NCBI GenBank assembly: GCA_016716665.1
Contig: JADJVH010000002.1
Location: 310,001 to 374,000, forward strand
Source of the DNA: Candidatus Opimibacter iunctus
Lineage (GTDB): Bacteria > Bacteroidota > Bacteroidia > Chitinophagales > Saprospiraceae
DNA: 64,000 nt
Reading direction: 5' to 3'
Below are positions 19,407 through 28,239 of the stretch, in pieces. Below the pieces are notes generated by a model. The model made no database searches and was not told where the DNA came from. It was given only the letters and a program-made list of their open reading frames with translations. A program made the position numbers and the translations under genes. Numbering within the stretch: position 1 is the first letter of the stretch; every line of letters starts with the position of its first letter.

Positions 19407-20685
19407 AGGGTGTCGAAACGACCGGAACTTCGGAATCGATTCGACTACTCTGATAGCTCAGGCAAGCAAGGCTGATGAGCAAAAACAATGACGTCCCCAC
19501 CGTCGTATCCAACGGATGCTCTACGAGCATCGATAAGACCTGCATGAGAAAGAGGGTAGGAAGCAGCGCCCATTTCCAGAATAGGGCCGTGGTCATCGGG
19601 TAGATGAGGGTGAAGAGAAATATGGTCAGTCCAAACAACCCGAACATGGCAAATACATTGATAAACTGATTGTGTGGGCGCTCAAAGTTTTCTTTCTTGA
19701 GTTCGGTCTTATAATAGTCCTGCATCTCGGCTCTGAAATGCCCGGTGCCGGTGCCGAAAAATGGATGATTATTACCCACCACGATGCCTGCATGCCACGA
19801 TTGCCAGCGCTCTGAATCCGAATATTGGTCGCCTGCGCCTTCATTATATTTCTCGAAGTCATACAAGGTATAGTTGATTTTCTGTTCGAAGCCAGGCATG
19901 ATTTTATAGGCCACTACAGGAGCAACAAACATCATGGCCACGATGGCTATCTGCTTCCAGCGATGGAGATGACGCAGATAGAATGCCACTAGGAGCAATA
20001 TACCAGCATACCCTAACGCAAGGCCGGTGCGCACAGAGAGTACATGGAGGAAATAGAAAAGGTAGAGGGCAAGTATCCCATACACCCATCGCTCCCATGC
20101 ATATCGGTACCGCTTGTCCTCTATCGCAAAGGAAAGACAGATGACCATGCTCAAGGCGATGATCACGCTGTATCGTATATGATTGGTAGGCGTAGGCAAC
20201 GATCCGCCAAAGCCGAGGCTCTGGTTGAATAAATAGAAGTTTTCGTAGTAGCCTACCTGCACCCAGACCGAACTCCATACTGCCATGATCACCATGCACA
20301 GGACGACGGCCATGAAATCCTTCTTTGAAAAGGGATCCAGCATGCCAAAGGCCAGGGGAATGATCAGGAATGCGATTTTGGGATGGGTCAGGGACCACCA
20401 TTCTCCGACATTGCCGGAATAGACTATGCTGACCAGATAAAGGAAGAAAAAGAGTGTAAAGACCCAGATATATGGCCTGGCCTTTATACTCGCCTTGACA
20501 GCCCCCGGGGTAAGTAACCACCTGATCCTCAATGGGTGTATCTGGATATCGATGCAGGCAATCACCACCAGTCCCACTGCCGAAAGCTCCAGGAGCGCCC
20601 TGGACCAAAGCAGGGCCACGGCCATGGCCATACAGAAGAAAACCGCGATCGGATGGCGTAATGACATAGGCGGAAAGTTAGCCAT
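19405..20685 (-). CDS. O-antigen ligase family (Wzy/WaaL-like) polytopic membrane protein
   Basis: About 426 residues from ATG 20685 (MANFPPMSLRHPIAVFF); the frame is open upstream but without a plausible signal. There are about ten hydrophobic segments. The Wzy_C region is recognisable near the C-terminus: FGTGTGHFRAEMQDYY, then FERPHNQFINVFAMFG, with the HNxF/Y motif typical of O-antigen ligases and polymerases. It probably joins or polymerises surface polysaccharide on undecaprenyl diphosphate at the periplasmic face. No glycan gene cluster surrounds it. The last dozen residues (SRIDSEVPVVSTP) are encoded by repeat DNA related to the neighbouring array, so the original C-terminus may have been altered. 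Confidence 0.82.
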   Translation of the reverse strand: MANFPPMSLRHPIAVFFCMAMAVALLWSRALLELSAVGLVVIACIDIQIHPLRIRWLLTPGAVKASIKARPYIWVFTLFFFLYLVSIVYSGNVGEWWSLTHPKIAFLIIPLAFGMLDPFSKKDFMAVVLCMVIMAVWSSVWVQVGYYENFYLFNQSLGFGGSLPTPTNHIRYSVIIALSMVICLSFAIEDKRYRYAWERWVYGILALYLFYFLHVLSVRTGLALGYAGILLLVAFYLRHLHRWKQIAIVAMMFVAPVVAYKIMPGFEQKINYTLYDFEKYNEGAGDQYSDSERWQSWHAGIVVGNNHPFFGTGTGHFRAEMQDYYKTELKKENFERPHNQFINVFAMFGLFGLTIFLFTLIYPMTTALFWKWALLPTLFLMQVLSMLVEHPLDTTVGTSLFLLISLACLSYQSSRIDSEVPVVSTP

Positions 20686-20689
20686 TAAG

Positions 20690-20717
20690 TTTGGGTACGC
20701 GTAGTTCCTTACTTTTG
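20690..20717 (+). promoter_or_regulatory. Possible Bacteroidota-type promoter before pheS
   Basis: TTTG at 20690-20693 and TACTTTTG at 20710-20717 match the TTTG ... TAnnTTTG consensus, with 16 bp between elements, slightly shorter than usual. It would leave a leader of about 170 nt containing heptamer repeats before pheS. Confidence 0.35.
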
Positions 20718-20768
20718 CCCTTATGAGACATTTATCGGAGGAGCAAAAGTGGAATTTCATGGAGACGC

Positions 20769-20894
20769 CAGACTGAAGACGAAAGACTAAAGACGCGCGT
20801 CGCTGTAGATTATTTTAACTCACGCCTCACGATTCATGCTTCAGCTACGCTCAGCACAAGCAACACTCACAATTGACAACTCACAATTCACAGT
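20769..20894. repeat. Heptamer repeats and a TGCT-stem hairpin repeat in the pheS leader
   Basis: 20769-20796 holds four 7-bp units (CAGACTG, AAGACGA, AAGACTA, AAGACGC), and 20818-20892 holds CACAATT/GACAACT/CTCACG-type heptamers. In their midst (20833-20855) the minus strand reads TGCT, loop GAGCGTAGCTGA, AGCA. The segment 20825-20892 is the inverted counterpart of blocks upstream of the starts at 24903 and 26961. Confidence 0.65.
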
Positions 20895-21923
20895 ATGAAC
20901 CCACTCGAACAGTTAAAAGGCTTAATCACCGAGATTGAATCTTCAAGCATAGCGGATGCCGCTGCCCTCGAAGCATTCCGTATCCGGTTTTTAGGAAGCA
21001 AGAATATACTCAAGCCGCTATCTGCTTCTATCCGCGAAGTGCCCAATGAGCAGAAGAAGGAATTCGGACAGCTCGTCAATGAGGCCAAGCAAAAGGCAGA
21101 GGAGTTGTTTCAAAAAGTTCAGGATGAATTGTCCGGCGGCAAAGCCGCTGATGTGGAGATTCCGGATCTGAGCCTTCCTGAGACACCGTTTCCGGTAGGC
21201 AGTCGTCATCCTGTGAGTATCGTGATGGAAGAGATTATTGATGTCTTTTCACGGATGGGATTTGAAGTGGCCGAAGACCGGGAGATCGAGGATGACTGGC
21301 ACAACTTCACCGCAATGAATACACCTGAAGATCACCCGGCAAGGGATATGCAGGATACTTATTATGTGGCTTCCCCTCCGGGATGGTTGCTTCGTACGCA
21401 TACATCATCTGTTCAGGCCAGGGTCATGACAACACGCAAGCCACCGATCAGGATTATTGCACCGGGACGTGTTTATCGCAATGAAACCGTTTCGTCCAGA
21501 TCACATTGTCAGTTTCACCAGGTCGAGGTCCTATATATAGATGAAGCCGTTTCCTTTGCTGACATGAAGCAGACTCTGCATCAGTTTGCCCAGGCGATGT
21601 ATGGCAAGGATGTCGTGACGAGATTACGTCCTTCATACTTCCCATTTACGGAGCCCAGTGCAGAGATGGATGTGTACTATGGATTGGCTGACGAACATGC
21701 ATATCGGATCACCAAAGGCACCGGCTGGCTTGAGATCATGGGTTGCGGAATGGTGGATCCGGCGGTTCTTGAGACCTGTGGTATTGATTCTACAAAATAC
21801 TCTGGATTTGCCTGCGGCATGGGCATCGAGCGCCAGGCGATGATCAAGTACAGGATCAATGATATCCGGTTACTATTTGAGAATGATGTCAGATTCCTGA
21901 AGCAATTTGCTTCAGTTGTATAA
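20895..21923 (+). CDS. pheS: Phenylalanine-tRNA ligase alpha subunit
   Basis: 342 residues, the usual length. An N-terminal coiled-coil arm (residues 1-90) precedes the class II catalytic core: motif 1 around HPVSIVMEEIIDVFSRMGF, then DWHNFTAMNTPEDHPARDMQDTYYV, motif 2 RVYRNETVSSRSHCQFHQVEVL, and motif 3 GFACGMGIERQAMIKY near the C-terminus. It charges tRNA-Phe together with PheT, which is not in the window. hisS follows 74 bp downstream on the same strand, so the two synthetases are probably cotranscribed. Confidence 0.97.
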   Translation: MNPLEQLKGLITEIESSSIADAAALEAFRIRFLGSKNILKPLSASIREVPNEQKKEFGQLVNEAKQKAEELFQKVQDELSGGKAADVEIPDLSLPETPFPVGSRHPVSIVMEEIIDVFSRMGFEVAEDREIEDDWHNFTAMNTPEDHPARDMQDTYYVASPPGWLLRTHTSSVQARVMTTRKPPIRIIAPGRVYRNETVSSRSHCQFHQVEVLYIDEAVSFADMKQTLHQFAQAMYGKDVVTRLRPSYFPFTEPSAEMDVYYGLADEHAYRITKGTGWLEIMGCGMVDPAVLETCGIDSTKYSGFACGMGIERQAMIKYRINDIRLLFENDVRFLKQFASVV

Positions 21924-21997
21924 TAAATAAGGGGGCGGAGGGAACAGCCACAGCTCACTCCTACTCTTACTTCTCTGTCTTACACCAATAAAATTTC

Positions 21998-23339
21998 ATG
22001 GGAAGTAGGCATACCTAAGGGTACAAGAGATTTTCTCCCGATCGAAGTCGCGCGCAGAAAGTGGATGTTTGGGATCATCGAGCAGGTCTTCAAGGTCTAC
22101 GGCTATGTGCCTATTGAAACCCCTGTGCTCGAAAACCTGAGTACCCTCACCGGAAAATATGGGGAGGAAGGGGACAGGCTGCTTTTCAAGGTGCTCAACA
22201 ATGGGGACTACCTCGGCAAGGCAGATGACCAGGCGTATCAAAACAAAGACAGTAATAAGTTTACCACCTCGATCGCAAAGCGCGGGATGAGGTATGACCT
22301 CACCGTACCCTTTGCGAGGTATGTGGTGATGCACCGCAATGATATTTCGCTGCCCTTCAAGCGCTACCAGATCCAGCCGGTTTGGCGCGCGGATCGTCCG
22401 CAGAAGGGGAGGTATCAGGAGTTTTATCAGTGTGACGTGGATGTGGTGGGGAGTAAATCGCTCTCATACGAAGCGGAGCTGATCCAGATATATGATGATG
22501 TGTTTGCTGCTATAGGTATACCTGTGGTGATTCGCATCAATCACAGGATGCTGCTTTCTGGCATTGCTCAGTATGCCGGTATCGGTGACCAATGGATCGA
22601 TATGACCATGGCCATTGACAAGCTGGATAAGATTGGTGAAGCAGGTGTGCGTAAAGAAATGACGGAGCGAGGCATTCCAACATCTGCGCAGGATACTATT
22701 TTTGAGTTGCTCAAGCACAAGGATATTTCATCTCTTCGCTCGGCGATTGGTACTGATGCTTCTGTATCAGGCAGCCTCGAAGAAATGGAAAGGGTATTTA
22801 GTTTCCTTGATGGGCTGACATTAAAAAACAAAGTGCAGTTTGATATCACCCTTGCCCGCGGCCTGGGCTATTATACCGGTTGCATATTTGAAGTCACCGC
22901 AGTGGATGCCGAAATGGGTAGCCTTGGTGGCGGCGGACGTTATGATAATCTGACAGGCGTCTTTGGATGGCCTGATGTATCAGGTGTCGGGATTTCATTT
23001 GGTGCAGAGCGGATCTATGATGTGCTTGAAGCTAAAGGCATGTTTCCATCAGATGTGCAGGCAGGTCCTGTCATCCTGCTCGCTGCATTTGATGATGCGT
23101 CTCATCAATATGCTTTCCGCTGCGTGAGCCAGATCAGGCAGGCAGGCATAGCTGCAGATCTCTATCCGGAGCCAGGTAAACTAAAGAAGCAATTTAAATA
23201 TGCCGCTGATGTCTCCTGCACCTACATCGCGATAGCAGGTGAGTCAGAGATGAACAATGGCACACTCATGCTCAAGCATCTGGAGTCAGGCCTTCAGGAA
23301 GAATTGTCCGTAGAGGCGATTATTTCGCGCCTGAAATAG
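21998..23339 (+). CDS. hisS: Histidine-tRNA ligase, frameshift at start codon
   Basis: About 447 residues. The frame from GIPKGTRDFLP onward is intact to 23339 but has no ATG, GTG or TTG upstream before the in-frame stop at 21924 that would give a normal N-terminus. The ATG at 21998 is one base out of frame: removing one G from the GGG at 22000-22002 yields MEVGIPKGTRDFLP, a textbook HisS start. Class II motifs are present: motif 2 QPVWRADRPQKGRYQEFYQCDVD, the histidine-specific ARGLGYYTG, and motif 3 GISFGAERIYDVL. The C-terminal anticodon-binding domain occupies about the last 95 residues. The frameshift is most likely a sequence error, since the gene is essential. Confidence 0.93.
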
Positions 23340-23352
23340 ATCTTTTCAGGAT

Positions 23353-24903
23353 TTATTTTTTTCCAACGTACACAAATCCTTTGCTCCATTGTACGCCCTG
23401 GAATGTATGCACGGTGGCCAGGTACAATCCAGGAATCAGGTCATCAAAGGGCAGCTCACCGGCAGCGCTGATATCTGCCTGTGCCATTAGTTTTCCTTCC
23501 ATGTTGTATAGGCCAAGGGTGCCGCTCAACCCTCGTGACCAGGAAATAGATGCAGCGGTGATGGATATTCCTTTAGCATAGGGTTCATTGGTGACAGGAT
23601 TTTCTTCTTCATCCTCCGTCACACTCAGGGCGCTTTCTGCCTCATAGGCACCCATATCCACCTGCGAGCCTTGAGGGCGAGGTGTACCTTCTATATCTGC
23701 TGTGATGCCGAATGAAAATCCGCCATTACCTGCATTGACCGCCTGGGCATTGTTGAGCAGATGGTAATCTGTCCCGGGAATGATAAAGATTTGTGCGAGT
23801 GGATCAGCGATCTGGCTGTGGGTATCATATCCGGCGGCCTGCCATTGGCTGAGGGTCATGGTCTGTCCGTCACCATCATTGCTGAGGCTGTTGACGACGA
23901 TGTTGTAATCCGAATTAAATCCGGGCACTGCATCCGGATCAAGGGCGATACTTCCCCTCCATGCATGTTGGTTGATGATGATATTGTTGTACACCTGTGC
24001 ACCAGATGAGCCATTGACAGCGAGGATGCACCATCTCGCATTGCTGGCATTGATGATGGTATTGTGCGCGATAACGGCATTGATAGAAGGCTCTGCTCCA
24101 TCCTGTTGAAACAAGGCGATCCCGGTAGCGTGATTTTCATACAGCAGGTTGTTGTAGATAAATGCGCCTTGCACCCCATCCAGGTTGATGGCCCCTCCGC
24201 CGGCCACACCATTTTCATAGAGGATATTGCCATAGAGTTCCGGATCAGTGCTGATGCCATCGCCTCCCTGGCTTGCATCTGCGTTGATCTGGATCCCTCC
24301 ACGGTTGTTGTGATGACATGTATTATATCGTATGACAGATCGGTCGCTGCTGTTGGAAACATAGATGCCATGCTCATCGATGGAGTTGAGGCATTCATTG
24401 TATTCCAGCAGGATGTCATCTGTAAACCCGGTAAAAATGCCGCGTTCAAAATTGTTGTCGCAGTAAGTATTCCGCACGATGCAGTTGTTGGCAAAGACCA
24501 GCCTGATCCCATTACGGGGCTGGTTGATGACCCTCACGCCATTGATTTCGATGTAATCTGCATTTTCCACATTGATGCCATCCATGGTGACAGGGTTGTG
24601 CGTATCTATGACTGCATTGGAACCGGAGGTTATAAAGACGATCGGGGCAGAGGCAGTGCCAGTGGTCCTGATATCAAAGCCTACATAGTTGCCGTCAGCG
24701 ATCCATACAGAGTCACCGGCATTGACCTGGTCAGCGGCATATTGCAAGGTGCGCCAGGCCTGGGCCCACGAGTTGCCTGAATTGCTGTTATTGCCGGTCG
24801 TGGAGACGTATTTAGTCGCCCCGTAACATGGCAGGGAAAGGAAAAAACAGAAGAGGACAGCTGGAAATAGGTGGCCTGGTTTAAAAGTGGGTTTCATAGT
24901 CAT
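23353..24903 (-). CDS. Secreted right-handed parallel beta-helix protein
   Basis: 516 residues. A signal peptide (residues about 10-29, LFPAVLFCFFLSLPCYGA) precedes a YVSTTGNNSNSGNSWAQAW start typical of T9SS cargo with a pectate-lyase-like fold. The middle is a beta-helix with rungs such as IEINGVRVINQ, LYGNILYENG and AHNTIINAS. A DMGAYEA motif closes the helix, and the final 85 or so residues form a beta domain (LGLYNMEGKLMAQ, PGLYLATVHTFQG) resembling a type A T9SS sorting domain. Likely a surface-attached or released polysaccharide-binding or -cleaving protein; no catalytic residues are assigned. It is convergent with hisS, 13 bp apart. Confidence 0.8.
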   Translation of the reverse strand: MTMKPTFKPGHLFPAVLFCFFLSLPCYGATKYVSTTGNNSNSGNSWAQAWRTLQYAADQVNAGDSVWIADGNYVGFDIRTTGTASAPIVFITSGSNAVIDTHNPVTMDGINVENADYIEINGVRVINQPRNGIRLVFANNCIVRNTYCDNNFERGIFTGFTDDILLEYNECLNSIDEHGIYVSNSSDRSVIRYNTCHHNNRGGIQINADASQGGDGISTDPELYGNILYENGVAGGGAINLDGVQGAFIYNNLLYENHATGIALFQQDGAEPSINAVIAHNTIINASNARWCILAVNGSSGAQVYNNIIINQHAWRGSIALDPDAVPGFNSDYNIVVNSLSNDGDGQTMTLSQWQAAGYDTHSQIADPLAQIFIIPGTDYHLLNNAQAVNAGNGGFSFGITADIEGTPRPQGSQVDMGAYEAESALSVTEDEEENPVTNEPYAKGISITAASISWSRGLSGTLGLYNMEGKLMAQADISAAGELPFDDLIPGLYLATVHTFQGVQWSKGFVYVGKK

Positions 24904-25239
24904 CCGAGTTTAATGGTTCTTAAAATCGGGCGTGAGCCTTGTAAAAATAAGAAAGAAAAATGAAAAGTGAAAAATGAATTGTGAGTGGTGAATTGTGAAT
25001 TGTGAAGGTTGCTTGTGCTGAGCGGAGCCGAAGTATGAATTGTGAGTGGGTCTTCGTGAATCGTCAGTCGTGAATCGTCAATCGTCAATACAATGCCCCG
25101 TAGGGTCACAAGAGGAGTGCCCCCAGGTCTCTGTCTTTGATGTGTCTGTATATTGAAATCCCAATCCCAAATGAGGATTTATTGAATAGCCCCGACCTTC
25201 AGGTCCGGGAAAAGAGTGCGAGAAACTTTTTCCCGATGG
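24904..25239. other. Gene-free repeat-containing region
   Basis: 336 bp. 24955-25090 holds AAAAATG- and GAATTGT/CGTGAAT-type heptamers interrupted at 25018-25040 by TGCT, loop GAGCGGAGCCGA, AGTA. 25093-25140 is a decayed left end of the 210-bp MITE-like element (GTAGGGTCACAAGAGGAGTG). 25182-25206 (AATAGCCCCGACCTTCAGGT) recurs at 60438. No gene is seen. Confidence 0.65.
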
Positions 25240-26961
25240 TCAATTCAAGATTATTTTTTGAAAGAGATACCCCGCACCATCAGAAACGCGGAGGAAATAC
25301 ATCCCGCGTGGAAACGCAGCGACTCCAATGTCGAAGACCCGTGATGATGTACTATGCCTCTGAACATGGCCATCCAGGTCTAACAAATCAACGGATACCG
25401 GGCTGTCACTTTCCACATGCAGATTTGCCGATGCGGGGTTCGGATAGATTTTGAGATTGGTTGGTATTTCCCTGATGCCGGTACTGTTTTCAATTAAAAA
25501 GGTATCTGTTTTGAACAAACATGCATTTGCGTCGCTGATGAAAACGCAATATGTCCCGGGAGGAAGGCCAGAAAAGGCAGGAGATGCCTGAAAGGAAATT
25601 CCATCCAGTGAATACATATAGGGAGGAATCCCTCCGTCAACTTCTACGTTAACGGAGCCATTAGATTGACCGGTAGCAGATGGGTTGGTGCTGATGGCCA
25701 GCACCTCGATATTTGAGTCGCTGAAGATGAATATTTCAGTGGAATCTATACATCCTTTTGCGTCGGTTACATAAATGGTCATGAATCCAGTGCAGGAATC
25801 GCTATCAATAGTATAAGTAAATGGTAGCGTACCACCTATTGCGTCAATTTCGATCACAGCATCGCAAGCTCCGGGGCAACTGGCATTAGTAATATAAACG
25901 TCAATAATGGTTACGGACCCCGCGACATCAAGTATAATGCTGTCTGCGACAGAACATCCCAGATCATCCGTCACAATAACGTGGAAAGTGTCTGCCCAAA
26001 GTCCTTCGATATAGGGCGTTGTCGCTCCTGTTTCAAGCCAGGCGTATTCATAATTGCCGGTTCCTCCGTTAACGGATACCCACAACGTACCATCATTTAC
26101 TCCTTGACATGAGATGGGTATTCCTAGAAGGTCAAGTTCGAGAGGAGGGAAATCATTGATGACCTCCAGTTCCTTGACATAGAAATAACCATTGGCAATC
26201 GGACTCCCTCCATCAGTTACTGTATATTGACTTAGTAATTGTTTTTGCCCTATAGTGCCAGTCATAAGCAGACTAAAATTCAGGAGGGAGATGTTGCCAT
26301 GAAATTCTCCATTGGTGACATAAGCGTCACCAGTCCATGGCGGGTTGACCGGGAAACGTAGTGTGTCCGTCACCGGATTGTATTCTGCAGGACGGGCGAC
26401 AACAAAATCAAAGGATACCGTATCCGGATTGCCAAAGACACCTGCAGTGGTAAAAGAGAAAACAATACTGTCGCAGGCAACCTGAAAGGCAGCTTCGATA
26501 CTGTCCGTCGAACCGAAGGTCAGGTTCTTCCACAGGCCACCCCAGGCAGCATCATAGTATCCATATACTATGTCAGGAAAGGCGATATCTGTATAATCTA
26601 CAAACGGCACAAAATCGATTGTTGCAGGACCGCTCACATTGGTGACCATTCGGCGCCAGGCATGATCAGTTGGTGGAGGTTCGTAGGTATCATTGCTGTT
26701 ACGGTCCACATAAAAATCTACCTGGTAATCTTTTCCCCCGAGGAGCACAAAGAGTTGGATGTTTAGGGTGTCATCCATAATAGAGGCGATAGTCTTCCGG
26801 CCAACTTCATCCCCGGTGGCGGTTTCAATCACCCGGATGTGGAAAGGGCTGCCAATGTAGGTCGTCATTCCACTGCACCGCAAGGTAAGGGCGTACTGGC
26901 CACTCAGGAGATTTGCAGCAGCCATTAAACAAATGATAAAAAAGTATCGTAAGGTTTTCAT
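25240..26961 (-). CDS. T9SS-sorted secreted protein with SprB-like repeats
   Basis: 573 residues. A signal peptide (residues 1-22, ending LLSGQ) is followed by a beta-rich domain of unknown type (residues about 23-275), then SprB-like repeats: GVNDGTLWVSVNGGTGNYEY...TTPYIEGL...VTDDLGCS, and two further Gly-rich units with TYTIDSD and YMYSLDG cores (about residues 285-490). The C-terminus is a classical type A sorting domain: LKIYPNPASANLHVES, VDLLDLDGH, FPRGMYFLRVSDG, FQKIILN. The Por/T9SS machinery would export it to the surface or medium. It is likely adhesive or structural. Confidence 0.88.
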   Translation of the reverse strand: MKTLRYFFIICLMAAANLLSGQYALTLRCSGMTTYIGSPFHIRVIETATGDEVGRKTIASIMDDTLNIQLFVLLGGKDYQVDFYVDRNSNDTYEPPPTDHAWRRMVTNVSGPATIDFVPFVDYTDIAFPDIVYGYYDAAWGGLWKNLTFGSTDSIEAAFQVACDSIVFSFTTAGVFGNPDTVSFDFVVARPAEYNPVTDTLRFPVNPPWTGDAYVTNGEFHGNISLLNFSLLMTGTIGQKQLLSQYTVTDGGSPIANGYFYVKELEVINDFPPLELDLLGIPISCQGVNDGTLWVSVNGGTGNYEYAWLETGATTPYIEGLWADTFHVIVTDDLGCSVADSIILDVAGSVTIIDVYITNASCPGACDAVIEIDAIGGTLPFTYTIDSDSCTGFMTIYVTDAKGCIDSTEIFIFSDSNIEVLAISTNPSATGQSNGSVNVEVDGGIPPYMYSLDGISFQASPAFSGLPPGTYCVFISDANACLFKTDTFLIENSTGIREIPTNLKIYPNPASANLHVESDSPVSVDLLDLDGHVQRHSTSSRVFDIGVAAFPRGMYFLRVSDGAGYLFQKIILN

Positions 26962-27109
26962 GCTATTGGGGATTTGCGCGATTGATACCCTAAGTTAGAA
27001 AATTCAGGAGAGATTGAGGAATTGTGAGTTGTGAAGGTTGCTTGTGCTGACCGGAGCCGAAGCATGAGTTGTGAGTGGGCTTTCGTGAGTCGTGAGACGT
27101 CAATTCAAT

Positions 27110-27319
27110 GCCCCATCGGGGCTATAGGTCGGTAGCATAGAGCCAGCAGGAATATTCGTTGCACGTAGGGTCACAAGACGAGTACCCCTTGGTCTGTGTC
27201 TTGTGTATGGATGGATGTCATTGCGGTAGATTTTGTGTTGTGGATGTCTTGTTGTGCCCCTACCGGGCACGAATGATTTTTCCTGATCAACGGCTACCGA
27301 CCTTTAGCCCCGATGGGGC
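27110..27319. mobile_element. MITE-like 210-bp element, copy 1
   Basis: Terminal inverted repeats: GCCCC...GGGGCTATAGGTCGGTAGC at the left and GCTACCGACCTTTAGCCCC...GGGGC at the right. The outer end is itself a short GCCCC/GGGGC hairpin. There is no open reading frame, so any movement would need a trans-acting enzyme. Confidence 0.7.
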
Positions 27320-27597
27320 AAGAATCGAATAGATATCAAATGGGCAAAATCAAATCCCGGCACCGAATGGGAAATGCTCAAGACAAACATGGTGTTAACA
27401 ATGCCCCGATGGGGCCAGAATCGAATAGATATCAAATGGACAAAATCAAATTCCCGGCACCGAATGGGAAATGCTCAAGACAAACATGGTGTTAACAATG
27501 CCCCGATGGGGCAAGAATCGAATAGATATCAAATGGGCAAAATCAAATTCCCGGCACCGAATGGGAAATGCTCAAGACAAACATGGTGTTAACAATG
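27307..27597. repeat. Three tandem copies of a 97-bp unit
   Basis: Units start at 27307, 27403 and 27500 (96, 97 and 97 bp), each beginning with GCCCCGATGGGGC and ending with ATGGTGTTAACAAT. A fourth copy lies at 27793-27890. The array is bounded on both sides by MITE-like copies and shares their palindromic end. Confidence 0.85.
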
Positions 27598-27805
27598 CCC
27601 CGTAGGGGCTAAAGGTCGGTAGCATAGAGCCAGCGGGATCATTCGTGGCCCGTCGGGTCACAAGACGAGTGCTCCCAGGTCCGTGTCTTGTGTATGGCTG
27701 GAGGTCATTGTAATAGATTTTGTATTGTGGATGTCAGGTTGTGCCCCGATAGGGCACGAATGATTTTTCTCAATCACGGCTACCGACCTTTAGCCCCGAT
27801 GGGGC
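27597..27805. mobile_element. MITE-like 209-bp element, copy 2
   Basis: Same architecture as copy 1, including the internal GGTCACAAGACGAGT and GTGCCCC...GGGCACGAATGATTTTTC segments. It differs from copy 1 by scattered substitutions. Confidence 0.7.
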
Positions 27806-27905
27806 AAGAATCGAATAGATATCAAATGGGCAAAATCAAATTCCCGGCACCGAATGGGAAATGCTCAAGACAAACATGGTGTTAACAATGCCCCGATGGG
27901 GCATC
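27793..27905. repeat. Fourth copy of the 97-bp unit
   Basis: It continues directly from the right end of MITE-like copy 2 and ends in another GCCCCGATGGGGC palindrome. Confidence 0.8.
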
Positions 27906-27957
27906 GATATTTTTTGTAGGGCAAAGAATCATCATGATTCATTTCAAGAAAATCACC

Positions 27958-28032
27958 GAATCGTTGAGCGTACGGTTGCTGAGCTGTAGCACATGGGTGA
28001 GGGAGTGCAGGTCGAAGTAGCCGAAACGATTC
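27958..28032. repeat. Constant-loop hairpin with an interrupted loop
   Basis: The 8-bp stem GAATCGTT/AACGATTC encloses 59 nt instead of 12. The enclosed sequence starts GAGCGTA and ends GTAGCCGA, so the usual loop appears split by about 47 nt, which include a nested TGCT...AGCA hairpin. Confidence 0.6.
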
Positions 28033-28081
28033 ATTCAGTATTCAAATGAGAATGCAATTGGAAATTCCGGGAAATACCCCG

Positions 28082-28105
28082 GTCGTTGAGCGTAATCGAA
28101 ACGAC
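28082..28105. repeat. Constant-loop hairpin, GTCGTT/AACGAC stem
   Basis: 6-bp stem with loop GAGCGTAATCGA. The flanking ACCCCG matches the copy at 19306. Confidence 0.65.
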
Positions 28106-28135
28106 TAAAAAAAATCAGCGCCGTGTAGCGCTGAT
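28106..28135 (-). terminator. Intrinsic terminator after the MOSC gene
   Basis: ATCAGCGC/GCGCTGAT stem (28114-28135) with a 6-nt loop. On the minus strand it is followed by a run of eight or nine T residues. It would end the acyl-CoA dehydrogenase-MOSC transcript. Confidence 0.75.
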
Positions 28136-28239
28136 CTTCTTGATACGAATTTGGATATTGATAGTAAGGGATATCAATTTTTCCGTTACCAAAGATAAAC
28201 GACTGTTTTATAATTTGTATACATCCGGTAATTTTTTTT

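Larger units (their letters stand above)
26962..28239. other. 1.28-kb repeat island without genes
   Basis: It contains a heptamer/TGCT-hairpin block (27010-27109), two 210-bp MITE-like copies, three tandem and one separate copy of a 97-bp unit, an interrupted constant-loop hairpin (27958-28032), an intact one (28082-28105), and a terminator (28106-28135). Open frames here simply translate the tandem repeat and have no support as genes. Confidence 0.8.

Noticed and set aside
21927..21998. Longer hisS reading frame starting from ATT, CTG or ATA codons
   Set aside because: The ATG at 21998 with a one-base correction gives the standard N-terminus MEVGIPKGTRDF; a rare start codon is less likely given the many other indels.
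27313..27885. Short open frames encoding NRYQMGKIKFPAPNGK-type peptides
   Set aside because: They are only translations of the 97-bp tandem repeat, lack start signals, and repeat the same peptide.
27307..27905. Possible CRISPR array
   Set aside because: The repeated unit is 97 bp with no unique spacers between copies and no cas genes nearby; it is a tandem repeat.
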